Positions 15,529 to 15,703 of a stretch of DNA of 15,703 nt are shown piece by piece. Every line of letters begins with the position of its first letter. The stretch's first letter is position 1. Under the pieces are notes generated by a model. It was not told where the DNA came from and made no database searches. It was given only the letters and a program-made list of their open reading frames with translations. Origin of the DNA: Deltaproteobacteria bacterium (lineage in GTDB: Bacteria > Desulfobacterota > Desulfuromonadia > Geobacterales > Geobacteraceae); assembly GCA_021810985.1 (NCBI GenBank), contig JAJZQA010000017.1, forward strand, positions 1 to 15,703, written 5' to 3'. A program made the position numbers and the translations under genes.

Positions 15529-15648
15529 CCAATTCCAGATCAAGGATGATCTCAAGTCAGCGAGGATAGTGGGATGCCAGGCTTACTGAAGAGTACGCTT
15601 AGTTGCCGAAGACGAGCCAACGCAGAGAGGGCCTTGATATGGAATTGG
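15529..15648 (+). ncRNA. Structured leader with a long inverted repeat before a truncated gene
   Basis: The left arm at 15529-15545 (CCAATTCCAGATCAAGG) pairs with the right arm at 15632-15648 (CCTTGATATGGAATTGG) at 16 of 17 positions. TCTC (15550-15553) with GAGA (15625-15628) can continue the stem across an internal loop. Inside lie two further hairpins. One is 15579-15600, with TACT (15584-15587) and AGTA (15592-15595) around loop GAAG. The other is GTTG (15602-15605) with CAAC (15618-15621). A competing local hairpin, AGATCA (15537-15542) with TGATCT (15547-15552), could replace the main stem. The right arm ends 6 bases before the ribosome binding site of the next gene. Riboswitch-like leader, retron-type ncRNA and a small inverted-repeat element are all possible; no named family is recognised. 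Confidence 0.5.
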
Positions 15649-15666
15649 AATTACAGGAGAATCTAC

Positions 15667-15703
15667 ATGAGTGTCAAAGTGACTCGTACGAGCAGTACTG
15701 GTA
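15667..15703 (+). CDS. Start of an unidentified gene, cut off by the window edge
   Basis: ATG 15667 is preceded at 6 bases by AGGAGA (15655-15660), a strong ribosome binding site, and the frame stays open to the window end. Only MSVKVTRTSSTG is visible, too little to assign a family. The long inverted repeat at 15529-15648 immediately upstream suggests leader control. Confidence 0.5.
   Translation, partial: MSVKVTRTSSTG

Overview
The window looks like chromosomal DNA from a Gram-negative, probably anaerobic bacterium, most likely of the Desulfobacterota (Desulfobulbales-like). This is inferred from three things: a CimA-type citramalate synthase, two very small cysteine-rich proteins of types I recall from that group (a zinc ribbon and a SAP/HeH-like protein), and intermediate GC. 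No rRNA, tRNA, CRISPR array, transposase or integrase is visible.

Layout. (1) 1-2165, plus strand: the 3' part of citramalate synthase (isoleucine precursor synthesis), a ComEA-like helix-hairpin-helix protein overlapping it by ATGA, and a 51-residue zinc ribbon. (2) 2166-2663: a non-coding stretch with a strong potential three-way-junction fold at 2231-2309. (3) 2664-3551, plus: a DUF2156 (LPG-synthase C-terminal, GNAT-like) protein. (4) 3560-4670, minus: a two-gene unit, a PPP-type metallophosphatase followed by a YjbQ/UPF0047 protein. (5) 4671-5084: a divergent regulatory region. (6) 5085-15225, plus: a tight seven-gene efflux cluster with a MacA-like adaptor, an ABC ATPase, a MacB/FtsX permease, a TolC-like outer membrane channel, an RND adaptor lipoprotein, an MdtB/MdtC-type RND pump and a membrane-anchored metallophosphoesterase. 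(7) 15236-15415, minus: a 59-residue SAP/HeH-like protein with a recognisable promoter. (8) 15529-15648: a long inverted repeat enclosing smaller hairpins, placed directly before the RBS and start of a plus-strand gene that the window cuts off.

How the genes work together. The efflux cluster encodes one ABC-driven tripartite pump (MacAB-like, with the MacB role split into two proteins) and one proton-driven RND tripartite pump, with a single outer membrane channel gene between the two modules. The simplest reading is that both inner-membrane pumps dock on the same channel. No transcription regulator is encoded inside or beside the cluster.

The least explained items are the structured leader at 15529-15648, the three-way-junction element at 2231-2309, and a pair of terminator-like hairpins inside the comEA-like coding sequence that share a 14-base repeat. 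I found no clearly new multi-gene system. The structured leader, with its unseen downstream gene, is the best lead.
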